Positions 45,168 through 59,315 of a stretch of DNA of 64,000 nucleotides are shown here, piece by piece. Every line of letters starts with the position of its first letter. Position 1 is the stretch's first letter. Both the position numbers and the translations under genes were made by a program. The notes beneath the pieces are model-generated. The model saw nothing but the letters and a program-made list of their open reading frames with translations, searched no databases and was not told the DNA's origin. The DNA is from Glaciozyma antarctica PI12 (taxonomy: Eukaryota; Basidiomycota; Microbotryomycetes; Kriegeriales; Camptobasidiaceae), in assembly GCA_002917775.1 (NCBI GenBank), contig KZ627152.1:62001-126000 (forward strand). Reading direction: 5' to 3'.

Positions 45168-48100
45168 GGTGCTCCCCATCAGCCTCCTCGAACGCATCGC
45201 CGTCGGAAGCTGCTCCCCTCCCAGCTCCCTCGCCTTCCGCCAACTCTTCACCTCTCGCCGCGCCAGCTCCAGCTCCAGCTCCAGCTCCAGCGCCCACTCG
45301 TACTCCTCTACACTCAAGCTCCCCCGGACGCCATTCCCTCTACGAGCGGACGCGGCGAAGCGGGAGAAGCTCTTTCGGCAGCGGACGACGGAGGAGCTGT
45401 ATTCCTGGCAGGTGGGTAGGCACGCGATTAGAGTAGGAGGGAGCTGATGAGGTGTGCAGGAGGGGCGGAAGGAAAGACCGCTGTTTGTGCTGCATGATGG
45501 ACCGCCGTATGCGAATGGGAACTTGCACATCGGTGAGCGGCCCTGCTCCCTCGGAAGGAGTGCGTTCGTGCTGATGAGATTGGGCTAGGACATGCGTTGA
45601 ACAAGATCCTGAAGGACATTATCAACCGCTCGAAGCTGATGCAAGGCCATCGCGTCCAGTGAGCCGTCCCATCGCCAAATCCGCGTTCTCGCTAACTCGC
45701 GGCGCAGCTACGTCCCAGGCTACGACACGCACGGTCTTCCACTCGAGCTCAAGGCACTTTCAGCTCTTAAAGCTCCTGCGGCATCCCTGACACCGCAGGC
45801 GATTCGAGCGGCAGCGAGGAAGGAGGCGGAGAAGGGGGTTGCGGTGCAGAGTGCAGAGTTTAGGGAGTTTGGAGGACTGGGAGCGTTTGGGGAAGGAGAG
45901 GGGTATAGGACGATGGATTGGAGTTATGAGAAACGGCAGCTGGGCGTCGTGAGGGAGATGGTTCGGAAAGGTGAGTTGGTCGCTGCGAAGCGTTGCGGTG
46001 GTCCTGATGGGTTCGTTTCGCAGGACTGATCACGACGCATCATCGGCCGACGCTGTATTCTCCTTCGTCACGAACTGCTCTTGCGGAAGCGGAGCTCGAG
46101 TACAAGGACGACCATATCTCGCGCTCGGTCTATGTCTCGTTCCCGATTTCGGCGCTGGGCGCGCTCGAAGGCACTTTGGAGAAGCTGGGACTCGCTGGAT
46201 CGCCAGTTGCGCTCTCAGTATGGACGACAACAGCTTGGACACTACCTGCGAACGTCGTGCGTTTCTCTACCTTCCATCCGGTTGACGTAGATCTGAGTTC
46301 CTCTGCCTCCTCCAGGCCGTCGCGATTTCCGAGACGATGCAGTATTCTCTCGTGCGAGATGAGTCCAACGGATCCCTCTTGATCGTTTGCGAGGAACGCA
46401 TCGCTGCTCTCGAGGAACTTCTCGGCACCACTCTGGCTCCTCTCGCCTCCTTCCCCGGTACGCACAAGTTCGCACCATCTCCGACGCACAGTTGACGATC
46501 CCGCCCGTGCAGGAAACGACCTCCTCTCTACCACCTACACCTCTCCCCTCTCTTCCTCCTCCTCGACTCCCTCCCCTCGTCCCATCTTCGCTGCTCCCTA
46601 CGTCACCTCAACAACCGGCACCGGACTCGTCCACACCTCCCCCGCGCACGGAGTGGAAGACTGGGAAGCCTGGCGAGCCTTTCAATCTCGACTTCATCCC
46701 TCGAAGCCCCTCGGAGACGTTCTGTGCGCTGTTGATGGAGCTGGGAGGTTCTCAGAGGTGCTGGGGCTGATGGTTGAGGAGGGTGTGAAGGGGAGGTTGG
46801 TGGGGAAGGAGGTGCTGGGAGAGGGGACGGGAGAGGTGATTGGTTTGCTGAGAGAGCAGGGGAAGCTGTTGAAGGAGGTCGAGGTCGCGCACAAGTATCC
46901 TTACGATTGGCGGACGAAGAAGCCTGTCATCTTCCGGTGAGTCTGCGTTGAGCCTCCTGCGACTGAGCGATGCTGAGCTTTTTTCTGGACGACAGAGCTT
47001 CGAGCCAGTGGTTCGCAAACCTCGAGAACGTCAAGGATCAGGCGATCAAGGCGCTCGACGACGTCGTTTTCTACCCTCGGCAAGGTACGTCTCTCTCCCT
47101 TTCGCTCCGATATCTCCGTTTGACACACCTCGAAACAGGTCGCAAGACCCTCGAGATCTTTGTTCGCGGTCGCTCAGAGTGGTGCATCTCTCGCCAACGA
47201 GCATGGGGCGTCCCCCTCCCCATCGTCTACTCCTACCCTTCCGACGCTTCGGATCCCCTCTCCTCGTCAACTCCCTACCTCACTCCCTCCAACATCGACC
47301 ACATCATCTCAGTCCTCGACTCGCACGGCACCGGAACCGACTACTGGTGGGAAGGGTCCGCACAAGAGTTCGTCGAGCCGGCCGAACTGGAACGCTCGCG
47401 AGCGGAAGGACGGAGTTGGAGGAAAGGCACCGACACGCTCGACGTTTGGTTCGACTCGGGCTGCTCGTGGACACTGCTTCGCGAGCTGGGGCTTCGACGG
47501 TCGGGGCCTGGCGAGCTGCCGTATGCCGACGTCTACCTCGAGGGGTCGGATCAGCATCGCGGGTGGTTCCAGTCGAGTCTGCTTACGGTGATCTCGTCGA
47601 GCGGTGAGGAGGAGCCCAAGGCGCCGTACAGAGCTGTCATTACGCATGGCATGGTCCTCGACGACAAGGGACGCAAGATGAGCAAGAGCCTGGGGAACGT
47701 CATTAGTCCGCTCGCCGTGATTCATGGAGGAAAGGTGCGTAGCTCTGCGCTTGCGTCCTTCGTCGCTTCTGACTTGCTCGTCGCAGAACCTCAAGAAGGA
47801 ACCGGCGTACGGTACCGACCTCCTCAGGGTCTGGGTCGCTTCCGTCGACTCCTCTGGCGACGTTCCTATCGGCGCTGGGATCCTGGCGCAGATTTTCGAA
47901 GGGCTTCGCAAGATCCGCAACACGGCTCGCTTTATGCTGGGGAACCTCGGTGGCGAGCAGCGGGAGGCATTCGTCACGAAGGAGCTTGGGCTGGTGCGCC
48001 TCTCTCTCGCTCCGAGGGAGACGTGCGAGGCTGACGAGGGTTTGCAGATTGAACGATACGTTCTTAACGAGGTCTATCAGCTCGACGCCAAGACCAAGGA

Positions 48101-49129
48101 GGGCTACAACTCGTTCGCATTCAGCAAAGGTATCCTCGCTCTCTCGCTCTTCGCGCACGACCACAGCTGACCGCCTCTTTCCTCAGTCTACCAAGCTCTC
48201 GCTTCTTTCTCCAATACGACTCTCTCCTCGTTCTACTTTGACGTGATCAAGGACTCGCTCTACGCCGACGGCAAGACCTCGCTCCAACGACGACAAGTCA
48301 TCTACACTCTCCAGAAGGTCTGTCTTCGCTCGCTCCTCTCCTCTTGCTCCAGCTTAACGTCGTCGATAGGTCTTCGATACGTACCTGTCTGTGCTCGCAC
48401 CCATGGCTCCTCATCTAGCGGAGGAGATCCACCATTTCGCAACCGGCGCGACGGCGGACCCCAAAGCTGGCGAGAATGGCGCAGGTTCCGTCTTTGAGCT
48501 TGGCTGGGCGAAAGTGGTGAGGACTTTTCTCTCGAGGAACGGAGGAGGAGGTCGCTGATTCGTGGGTTCAGGACGAGAGCTGGAACGACCCGACGGTCAA
48601 GCAGGAGATGGAGTTGCTTCTCGTTGTTCGCGAGGAGATTATGGGGTTGCTGGAGCAGGCTCGAACGGCCAAGTGCGTGTATACTCCTTCGCCTTGCGAT
48701 CTTTCCTAATCTTTGATAATCGCAGGCTTATCGGCAGCTCGACTGAGGCCGAGGTGGTTATCAGCAACCCTTCGGCGCTCGTTGTCAAGCATCGTGCGTC
48801 CTCTCTCGGTCGATCCGTTCCCTGGCTAACGCACCACACCACGACTGTAGTGGACGTTCTCATGACTCTGTTTATCGTATCAGACGTCAAGATAGACGAA
48901 CGGATAGACGTAGCATCGCCCGCCTGGCACTACTCGAAGACTCTCGCCGGTCCGTCTCCCTCTGTCCCGCTCACGATGTAGAAGTGAATCTCTCGCTATC
49001 GCAGGCGAAATGAGCGTGACGATCCTGCCTTGTTCGAAGCACAAGTGCCCTCGCTGCTGGACCTACACGCGCGACGAAGCGGAGGACGTGTGCGGTCGTT
49101 GCGAAGACGTTCTCGGCGACGAGCACTGA
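45168..49129 (+). CDS. ISM1: Mitochondrial isoleucyl-tRNA synthetase
   Basis: A class Ia synthetase charging mitochondrial tRNA-Ile. An Arg/Ser-rich presequence, including a Ser-9 run, covers residues 1-60. The HIGH motif is in [20 protein letters not shown]. Next come [14 protein letters not shown], the editing domain ([28 protein letters not shown]), [56 protein letters not shown] and KMSKS in [14 protein letters not shown]. The C-terminal zinc ribbon [13 protein letters not shown] with CGRC is present, as in bacterial-type IleRS. TGA is at 49127-49129. About thirteen introns. Bacterial-type features and the presequence support the mitochondrial isoform. Confidence 0.94.
45265..45288 (+). 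repeat. Four AGCTCC hexamers in the ISM1 presequence
   Basis: Four tandem AGCTCC units encode Ser-Ser pairs within the mitochondrial targeting region. Slippage here would lengthen or shorten the presequence without shifting frame. Confidence 0.85.
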
Positions 49130-49267
49130 ATGAATGAAATCACTGGAATTTACACCCGAAAGAAGAACGACTAAACAGACTGACAGGGAGAACTTCAAGT
49201 GCTACAGGTATGGAGAGAAGATGCGAATACAACGAAAAAAACGAGACTCCGACGAACGACGACGTCC

Positions 49268-51426
49268 TCACTTCTTCAGCGTAACCGCCGTCACCTCGAC
49301 CTTCTTGATCGTCCCCTCGACCTTGAGCATGCGCGTAAGCCCACCCGCATCATGATATCGCTCCGCTCCTACGAAACCGCAAACTTATCAGCACTCCGCT
49401 CCGCACGAAAACGAAAAACAAACGCACCAGCTCCCTTGGCCGTAACCCTCGCCTGCTCCGCAAGCGCCTCCTCCTCCGCAAGCTCATCATCATCCAGATC
49501 CGAATCCTCCTCGTCATCCTCCTCATCTCGATCTGCTCCAGGGTCATCCGACTCCTCTCCATCAGTCCCGTCGCCGCGACCGAACGAGCCGATCGAAAGA
49601 CGGTTCGGCGAGGGTTCGTCGGGGGAGACGGGGCTGTCGATGATGGTTGAGGTCGAGGAGGAGGCGCGGGTGAGGGTTGAGGAGCGGACGAGAGGGGTGG
49701 AACGGAAGGCGGTTGGGGTGGGAGCGATGATGGTGGGAGAGGCGATGGAGGCGGGGGGAGGGATGGAGGTGATGAGGTGGAGATTGGGGCGAGTTGGGCC
49801 TGGGAGGATTTGAGAAGCTTTGGGCGTCGTCGTGCCCGAGTAGGGGGTTCGCGGGTTCGCAGACGATGACCTCGGGAGGAACGCTCGGAGGTCCCTCGTC
49901 GTCGTCGCCTAAATCGAGGTCTATCTCATCGACGTCGTCCGGGTTCGACCCCACCGCGTCGTCCTCCTCCTCCTCATCGAGCCGCTTCTTCTCCGCCTCA
50001 GCCTCCTCCTCCTCCTTCCTCTTCTTCTCCGCCTCGCGTTCCGCCCTCCTGCGCCTAATCCACGCCATCCCACTCCCATCATCCTCATCCGGATCAGGAG
50101 GTCTCCCTACCGACCCTAGCGTCCCCGCCGACCCCCACTCGATAAACGAAGGTTCCGGCACCGAGATAGCCTGCCGCACAATCGGTACACGCCCCTTGGA
50201 GCGCTGAGCGACGGGAGGGTAGTTCGCTCGCCGACTCTGCGTCTGCGTCTCTCCCCCTTCCCACGTGCGCGTTTTGCGCATCGGGACGCCAGAGGAAGGA
50301 CGGGCGCCTCCGTCGTTCATCGAGCGACGACTGACGTCCGAGTCGTTGGAGGAGATGCGCGAGAGGGATTCGCTTCGACTGTCCATCTTGGACTTGGACT
50401 TCTTCTTCCTGACGAGGCCGAACGAGAGAGGGCGGAGGAGCTTGCTCGTGTAGCTACTCACTTCTCTCTTCGCGTCTCCTCCCGCTGAGGAGCTAATGCT
50501 CTCGCCGTCTCCTCGACTCCGAACGAGCGAGAGGTCGCTCTTCCAACTCCCAAAGATCGAGCGACTCAAATTCTCCTCCTCCTCGTCGTCCGAATCGGCG
50601 ATGGCGTTCTCATCGTCGAACTTCTTCTCCTCCTCGTCGCGAATGACGAGCCCGCGACGTTCTTCTTCCCCGCTTCGCACGCCCTCGGAAACGTCCGCGT
50701 CCTCGAGCCAGATGTTGTGGCCGGTGCTGTACGCGCGAGGTCGGATCTCGGGGAGAGGGGCGAAGCGAATCGAAGTCTTGCCGTCCCCGCCTTTCGTGGT
50801 GCCAAAGGGATGGTCGGAGGATTCGCGAGAGAGGGAGCGACCGCGAGCGGGGGTGGCGACGTCGAGGGAGGGTCGAGAGCCGGCGACGAGGCCTTCGGTG
50901 ATCGGTTGGTGGGAAGATGGAGGGGAGGATGATTGGAGTTCGGAGGGGTTGATAGGGCGGGGAAGGGTGAAGGACTCGACTGAGGACGCTGCGGACGCCT
51001 GATTGTACATAGGAGTGCCTCCGGGCGAGGTGGGAGGGGAGGGTCGATGGGAGCTGCAGGGATTCGTGAGCTGGGTTCGAGGAAAGCTTGGAGTGGGTTA
51101 GAAACGCACTTGATGAGAATACTGGCTGGCAAGGGGCTGTTGGCGAGACCGTACGATGAGTTGCTCGTCGTCAAGCGACTCGAGGTCCGGCTGAGTTCCT
51201 CTCCCAAGGACGACCCATAGTTCTCGCTCCCGTTATGACTATGCGATTTCGAGCTCCTCTCTGAACCGCCCATCCCCATCGCCGACATCCCTAACCTCAT
51301 GACAGAGGCCATATCACTTCCTACGCTCGAAGGCGACGGAGACGGAGGGCCTGAGGTGTACGACGAGCCGCCGCTGTTGGAAGGCCGGCGAAGGGAGAAC
51401 CGGCGAGAGTAGGACGAGGTATCCAA
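49268..51426 (-). CDS. Uncharacterised Ser-rich, acidic protein
   Basis: Starts MDTSSYSRRFSLRRPSNSGG (ATG at 51424-51426). The first intron (about 51061-51112) joins ILIN to SHRPSPPTSPGGTPMYNQ. Long Ser/Asp/Glu-rich stretches follow, with possible phosphosites, and a short motif NIWLEDADVSEG. A charged helix (RRRRAEREAEKKRKEEEEAE) precedes an acidic run, VPPEVIV, then, one frame over, SANPRTPYSGTTTPKASQIL. It ends KVEGTIKKVEVTAVTLKK with TGA at 49268-49270. The frame change near 49855-49870 has no intron to explain it. I do not recognise the family. The conserved-looking islands suggest a regulatory or scaffold protein, but function is unknown. Confidence 0.6.
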
Positions 51427-52241
51427 CGTGGCGACGAGGGAGCTAGTCGGAGGAGGAAGGGACGAAGAGTTGGTTGCGGATTGAGGTGATTAGGAGTTGG
51501 AGGGTCGAGGGAGAGGATCGCCTGGGGTTCCTTTGTTGCTCTCTTGAGATCGCGAGGAAGGAGTGGCGCTGGCGCTGTTGGTGAGAGGGAGGGCAGCTGC
51601 TGGACGGCGAGGTGACGGGGAGGTGTTTCACGCGCGTCGACTGGGAGCGAGGAAGGGGTCCTTGCGAGGTGGCGGGTGAGCGGTAGCTGAGTGGGGGCTG
51701 TCGGTGGTGGCCTGGGAGTGGTTGCTGCTGGTTGTGTGGTGCTCGTCGGGGTGGTGACTTGGGTTCGGTGTTGAAAGGAGAGAATCGTATCGCTCGAAGA
51801 TTGATGAGCTGCGAACCTTGGCGCGATCGTGAGGGTCGTTCCTTCTTCTGAACGCGTACTGAGCCTTGTACGAAGCGGGCACAGCGACGATAGGGTAACT
51901 AGAGGGAAGGACAGGAACCAGGAGAATCAAAGTGGGAACGAACGTTCTTTTGCGGAGGTTCGAGACTCTCTATCGCGCCACACGCTATTTAAAGCGCCGT
52001 CGCCTGACCTCTCTCTCGCTCTGAGTAAGTCGAAAGGGCGGTAGGACCTTGCTGGGGACCCACCCACGCCCTTCGATAGAACGACGAGAGCGAACGAGCC
52101 AGTTTGAGTACACCGACCGTACTCGGCCCCGCAGCTACGTAGCTTCGTATAGCGAGCGTCGAGCTTTGGAAGGCAAGCATACGAACGCCCGCATTGTAGT
52201 AAACAGCCAATAATTACACGCTCCTACCACGGCGAGCGAGA
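51427..52241. other. Intergenic region upstream of the Ser-rich protein gene
   Basis: 815 bp between two minus-strand genes, so it holds the RRP45-side 3' boundary to the right and the promoter/leader of the Ser-rich gene to the left. An open frame on the minus strand at 51628-51930 is Ser/His/Pro-rich with no conserved motif and is more likely leader than gene. Confidence 0.4.
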
Positions 52242-53443
52242 TCATCGACCATCCGCATCCACCTCGCCCTCGTAATCCGCAACCGCCTCAAGCTCCTTTG
52301 CCCCCTTCGCCTGTCGCTCCAACGCCGCCTTAATAAGCGCGTCGACCTCCTTGACCCGCTGCACGCCGATACTGACGACCTTCATAATGTCGTCCGCGGG
52401 CAAGGGTACACCTCCGGCTTTGCTGAGGACGCAGATCTCTTGTTGCGAATTGAGAGTGAGAGTGAGGGTGCCGATGGAGAGGAGGGTTTCGAGGTGGGTG
52501 GGATCCATGACGACGAGAGAGCTATGGAGAATTTGGCTTAGCGAGAGGAATTGCGAAGGGAAGTGGGAGAGCGCACCTTTCGCCGAAGAATGCAAAGGTG
52601 AGGCAGATGGGAGTGTGGTGGATAGCGAGGGGAATGGGAACACGGTCGGACATGGAGTGCTGTGCGATACGTTCGAGTTTAGCTGGGGTACGAAGGACGA
52701 AGACTGCAAACGCACGATAGTAACCTCCTCGCCGATGACAGTCACGTCTGGACGTCGAAAATGCCGTAGAGCTGTGATGGCAGCTATTGAAGCGCAGTCC
52801 AGCATGTTCCCCTCGTCGTCCAGGAAGTGCATATCGACGCGAATCGACCAGACCTGCGCCACATCATGAGCTGAGCTGAGCTCCTCCCTGCGAAGTGAGA
52901 GGACCGCACCTTCTGCCCCGCTACGATGCACAGCGCCTCCCGATCCACCGCATTACTTCTCCGAAGAGCCTTCTCAAGCAGCCGTGCCATCACCACCTCC
53001 TCCTCCGAAGCCCTGCGCGTGAGAAAAGGAGCTCAGCAGGAATCCTCTGCGCGAGACGCCAGCTCGAGCTCACCTCCCCGCCTCGTAGCTGCTCGACGCC
53101 ATGGGTGAGATCTCGGTCGAGAGCATCAGGAATCCCTCGTAAGGCCGGTCTGGTAGAGGCTTGACAATCTCTGCGGAAACCTGCACCACCACCCTTTCAT
53201 CCAGCAGGAAGAAGAGGACCATCAGCTCCGAGCTCCCAGCAGCTCCTCCTGCGTCCTCCCATACGAAACGTAAGCTCACCTCGTCTGTCCCAACCGGCAC
53301 TCAACCCAACCCAGCTCGTCGCCAAAGGTGAGCTTGACCTTGCGCATGTCGTAAGGCGTCCTTCCATCTGTTCGTAGTCCCTTCTTGAGCGCCGCGAGCA
53401 GGAACGTCTCCTCCGAGGTGGATGGCTCAGCTTCTCGAGGCAT
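52242..53443 (-). CDS. RRP45: Exosome subunit RRP45 (EXOSC9), RNase PH-like
   Basis: A non-catalytic ring subunit of the RNA exosome. The preferred start (ATG at 53441-53443) gives MPREAEPSTSEETFLLAALK, then LRTDGRTPYDMRKVKLTFG, QVSAEIVKPLPDRPYEGFL, LSTEISPMAS, VDREALCIVAGQKVWSIRVD and MHFLDDEGNMLDCASIAAI, followed by ALRHFRRPDVTVIGEEVTI, VPIPLAIHHTPICLTFAFFG and a helical C-terminus ending EGEVDADGR at 52242. The order and wording match EXOSC9/RRP45 closely, including IHHTPI. About six introns. An in-frame ATG at 53557 would add 38 residues without family support. It is divergent from glutathione reductase. Confidence 0.93.
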
Positions 53444-55608
<2,165 letters not shown>

Positions 55609-56662
55609 ACGTCGAGTGCGAACTTGGGGGAGGAGGAAATCGGGAGGGTCGAATACCCTTTTTTTACCTCGCCTCCTCCGCCCTGTTCAGTAGACCTTTC
55701 TGGTGGACTGGAATGGCATATCAATTCACAACAGATGTGCAGCATGCGCCTGGATTAGCAGAGAGGACTGAGGTCGTCGTTTCTCAGACCGCCTCAGACG
55801 CTCGAGATTTTCCCTCGCTGCTCGACTCGCTACGACGATGAACATCGTAGGATCGTTGCCCAACGCTCCGCGACCAAGTTGCCTATTCCTTCTCCCGTGC
55901 GCGGGCAAGGAAAGCGCAACAAAAGTCGGCTACAGCAAGCTACAGCCCAGACCCATGAACACGCCGGACTCCGAGACCCGTTCGTTTCTTTTGCTTCGAA
56001 TCGACCACGTCCCTCGCTCGTAAGGTTCTTCCCAGAGCAGGATGAACTTCTGTGTGGTTCTGACTGTGCTGGTAGACGATTGCTAAAGGAAAGAAGTGAG
56101 TGGGTATCGCGGTCCCTCGTCGGTTCAGTCGCTCGGAAGAGGAACCGAGGTTTTGCTTCTACTGTCTGCTAGAGTCTCTGCTGATTCGACACAGCACAAA
56201 GCGTAAGGCAAACGTGTCAGGCTGTCTCATTCCCCTTTTGTCACGTTGGGCAATTAACGGACTGGTCTCGTTACCAGCTTCCCATGGAGGAGAGCTGCAC
56301 TGAGTCTGCTGGACCTGAGTCGTCGTCGAAGGCGAACACAGTCGCTATAGGCTCTACAGCACCCAAAGATGGGCAAGTCGAGCTGGTTCCAAGTTCCAAC
56401 GTCGTCGTCGTCGCGTCGTTTGAAGAAAAGCCGGAAGTCCGTCGTCTTTTTGCGCAGTCGTCGTCGTCGCCTGGGGGAGTCTGGGCGTTCCCCCGCTCTG
56501 CTCGTCGCTCTTTCTTCTCACTCCGTCACGAGGACTCCTTCAAGGCCTCCACTTGATCCCATCCTTCCCTCAAGTTGATACAGTTACCCAGGACCTCCTC
56601 CTCAAGTCACAGCAAAGCCGCCTCTTCTCGACCGAACCAACAGACGCAGCGCCCCCTGCTCC
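55609..56662. other. Long intergenic region between GLR1 and an F-box gene
   Basis: 1,054 bp. A T7 run at 55659-55665 follows a small hairpin near the GLR1 3' end. An open frame at 56284-56556 (90 codons, starting MEESCTESAGPESSSK) and several short ones precede the F-box ATG. The region contains TCG/GTC trinucleotide runs (about 56400-56475). It is most likely promoter plus long leader with upstream ORFs. No recognisable gene. Confidence 0.4.
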
Positions 56663-59108
56663 ATGGACGACGCCGACGTACCACTCTCTCCCCTACCCCT
56701 CGCCTTTCCTTTCCTCTCCCTCGATTCCCCCTCGCCCCCTTTCTCGCCCGCGCTCCTCCCATCGCCCCTCGTCCCCGCGCTCGAACGACTTCCCCCAGAG
56801 CTGATTGAACAGATCGCGTTCCAGCTCTGCCGCCAGACGCCTCAAGGCCCTCCCACGCCTCTCCTGTCACTCCTCCTCGTCAGTCGGCACATCTACAATG
56901 TCCTAGGCCCTCGGAACGAAGGCTTCTATTCGGACCTCTTCAAGGAGCGCTTTGACTGGAAGAGTGTGGAGAGGCGCTGGGCGACGGTTCGTCAGCCGTC
57001 TGTTTATTGCTGGGCGACTCTAGGAGCTGACGGGAGACCGCTGGTGGTGCAGATGAAGACGATCGAGGACAAGAGGGAGAAGCGAGCGCTCCTAGAGGGC
57101 GTCTCCGAAGTCCGAGCCGACGAGGACCTCAAGCTCACCTACGGATCCTTCACGCGCGCCAGCAGCCCCTCCGACATCCCCATCTCGTCCTCCACCTGGC
57201 GTCCGCTCACGAGCAAGGACCTGGCGATTGAGTTCAAGCGCCGTTGTACCGTCCTCACGAGGCTGAGGAGCGCAGGACTCAGTGGGGTCATTCCTCCCAA
57301 CAGCTCGAGGCCTTCGAGTCCCCGACTGCAGGCTATGCCGACGGTGGGGGAGTATAGGAGCGCGCTGGGGGAGCCGGACGAGTTGACGCAGAACCTTTGG
57401 ACGTGCTACTTCATGCTCCTCGAGAATGGTGAGTTTGTGTTTGTTTTTCGTCACGAGGAGCTGAGCTGAGATGGACCTTTGCAGACGAGAAGAACTTGGC
57501 GCATCTCCTTCACTATGGCCTTCTACGGTCGTACATGCGGTTGTTTTACCGCCACTCGTTGATGAGCGAGGCGTTGAAGCCGGGGTGGCCGCGAGAGAGT
57601 GCGGGGAGGGCACTAGGGATGTGGATAGGCTGGCTTGGCGGAGGTGAGTTGCTTCCATTGTGATAGGAGTAGAGCGAACAGCTCAAGCCGTGCACAAACA
57701 GACGACCTCTCCACCGAGACGCCCATCGAGTCGGACGAGCGTTTCTTCGTCCTCAAGCCATACGTCTTTGGAGCTCATAAGGTTCGTTTCCTTTGTTTCT
57801 CGGCTCGCTACACATTGCTGACTCTCGTACGCACGCAGTTTGACGCCTACCACGCACCCTGGACGATTCCTTACCTCCCCGTCACTCTGAAAGAGCATCC
57901 CATCGGCCCTCCTCCCTCCGACCCCTTCCTCGCCGACCTCCGCCCTCGTACTCTCGCCCAAACCGTCGTCCACATGGGTCGTCGCATCGAAGTCGCCCCT
58001 CCTATCCTCACCCACGCCGCCATCTTCTCCTTCTTCTTCCGCGTCGAACAAGATCCTTCGCAAGCGACTGTCGACCCCTCCGCAGCGCCGATGGGCGCAC
58101 CTCCCCAATTCCACCTCGGCCCCAACTCCTCTTCAACCAGTATCGCCATGTCCGGCAAGCCAGCCAAGACCTCCCTCCCCGTCCTCAAGTCGACGATCCA
58201 CGACCGCGACTTCGTACGCCTAGCCTCGTGCATCGACCCGTACTCTTCGCGAGGACTTCCGACGCTCGCTAATCGTGGAGAGCTGAACGGGAGCTGGGAG
58301 GGTCGGTTCAGCTTCTTCGATTTCGATTCGTACCGCGACATGCTCGGCGGGCGAATGCGATCATTGTACGAAGGGCCGTTCGGGGACCAACCGCAGGTGT
58401 GGAAGATTGAGGAGAAGATTGTTAGGTTGAAGAAAGGGGAGAAACAGGGGGGACGAGGACCGACGGTGAATGCGGGGTACGAGATTGGGCAGATGGGACC
58501 CAGGGCGAGTGCGGCGATGAGTCCTCCGAGTGGGAGTGCGGGATTGCCGGGAGTCGCGGGGGCGGGGTTGAGGAGGAAGAGTGTGGATGCGATGGGGGAT
58601 TGGGGAGCGGAGGGGAGGGCGGCGAAGAGGCCGAGGAGCTTGCAGGAGGACGTGTTTGAGGAGGAGCCGGAGGAGGACGATGATGGGGATTATGAGATCT
58701 TGTTGACTGGTTCGGTACGTCCCTCCTCCTCGTTCGTTGGACTTGGCTGATCGCCTTTGGGGATGCAGGGACACTCGGCGTGGGGACAGTTCCTCCTCAA
58801 GGGGCGTGTGAGGTCCTACGACGGCATGTTCTCGATCACGAAGGAATACACGCCCGACTCGCGAGGACGCTGGCTCTATCGAGGGTACTGCATCGGCGGG
58901 AACCTCGTTGGACGCTGGAGGGATACGCATACGCCGATCGATATGAGTGGATGTGAGTTGCGAAGGTCTTTCGTCGGCGAGCGCGCGGTGAGCTGACTTG
59001 TTCTCTTGATGCAGATGAGGGAACGTTCTTGGTGCGTTCTTCTTCTTCGACGTGAATGGTTCGTTGGCTAACCTGCTTGTCTGTTCGCAGATGACTCGTC
59101 GGGCTTGA
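56663..59108 (+). CDS. Large F-box protein with C-terminal beta-rich domain
   Basis: A putative SCF substrate adaptor. A Pro-rich head leads to the F-box at residues about 40-85 (ALERLPPELIEQIAFQLC, then LLSLLLVSRHIYNVLGPRNE). A helical region follows (DEKNLAHLLHYGLLRSYMRL). The C-terminal part is beta-rich, with paired segments such as LNGSWEGRFSFFDFDSYRDM, QFLLKGRVRSYDGMFSITKE and WLYRGYCIGGNLVGRWRDT, then YEGTFLMTRRA and TGA at 59106-59108. An acidic, Lys/Arg-containing insert (about 58600-58700) may be a nuclear signal. This F-box plus lipocalin-like barrel layout recalls FBXO31-type proteins, by resemblance only. About six introns. Confidence 0.8.
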
Positions 59109-59315
59109 TGCTTGGGAACAGGGCGGCGTGTCGGGGTGGTCTTCTTAAGATGGGAGTGTCTACCTGTGTTGATGTAATCTGCGTACTGTATCGCCATTTA
59201 TAAACTGCTGGCAAGCTTGAGAGAACGATCTGGCGCTCACTTGTCGCTGAACTCCCGAGGGAGAGAAACGCTTGCGTGCAAGCTTCCTCTCTCCCCGTCC
59301 CTTTCCAGGTTGCCG

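Noticed and set aside
51628-51930. 100-codon minus-strand frame upstream of the Ser-rich gene
   Set aside because: Low complexity with no conserved block. It better fits leader or promoter sequence.
55637-55665. Hairpin with TCGAATA loop followed by seven T, like the end of a Pol III gene
   Set aside because: No A box or acceptor-stem partner was found upstream, and no acceptor strand fits between the stem and the T run. It is more likely the GLR1 3' end.
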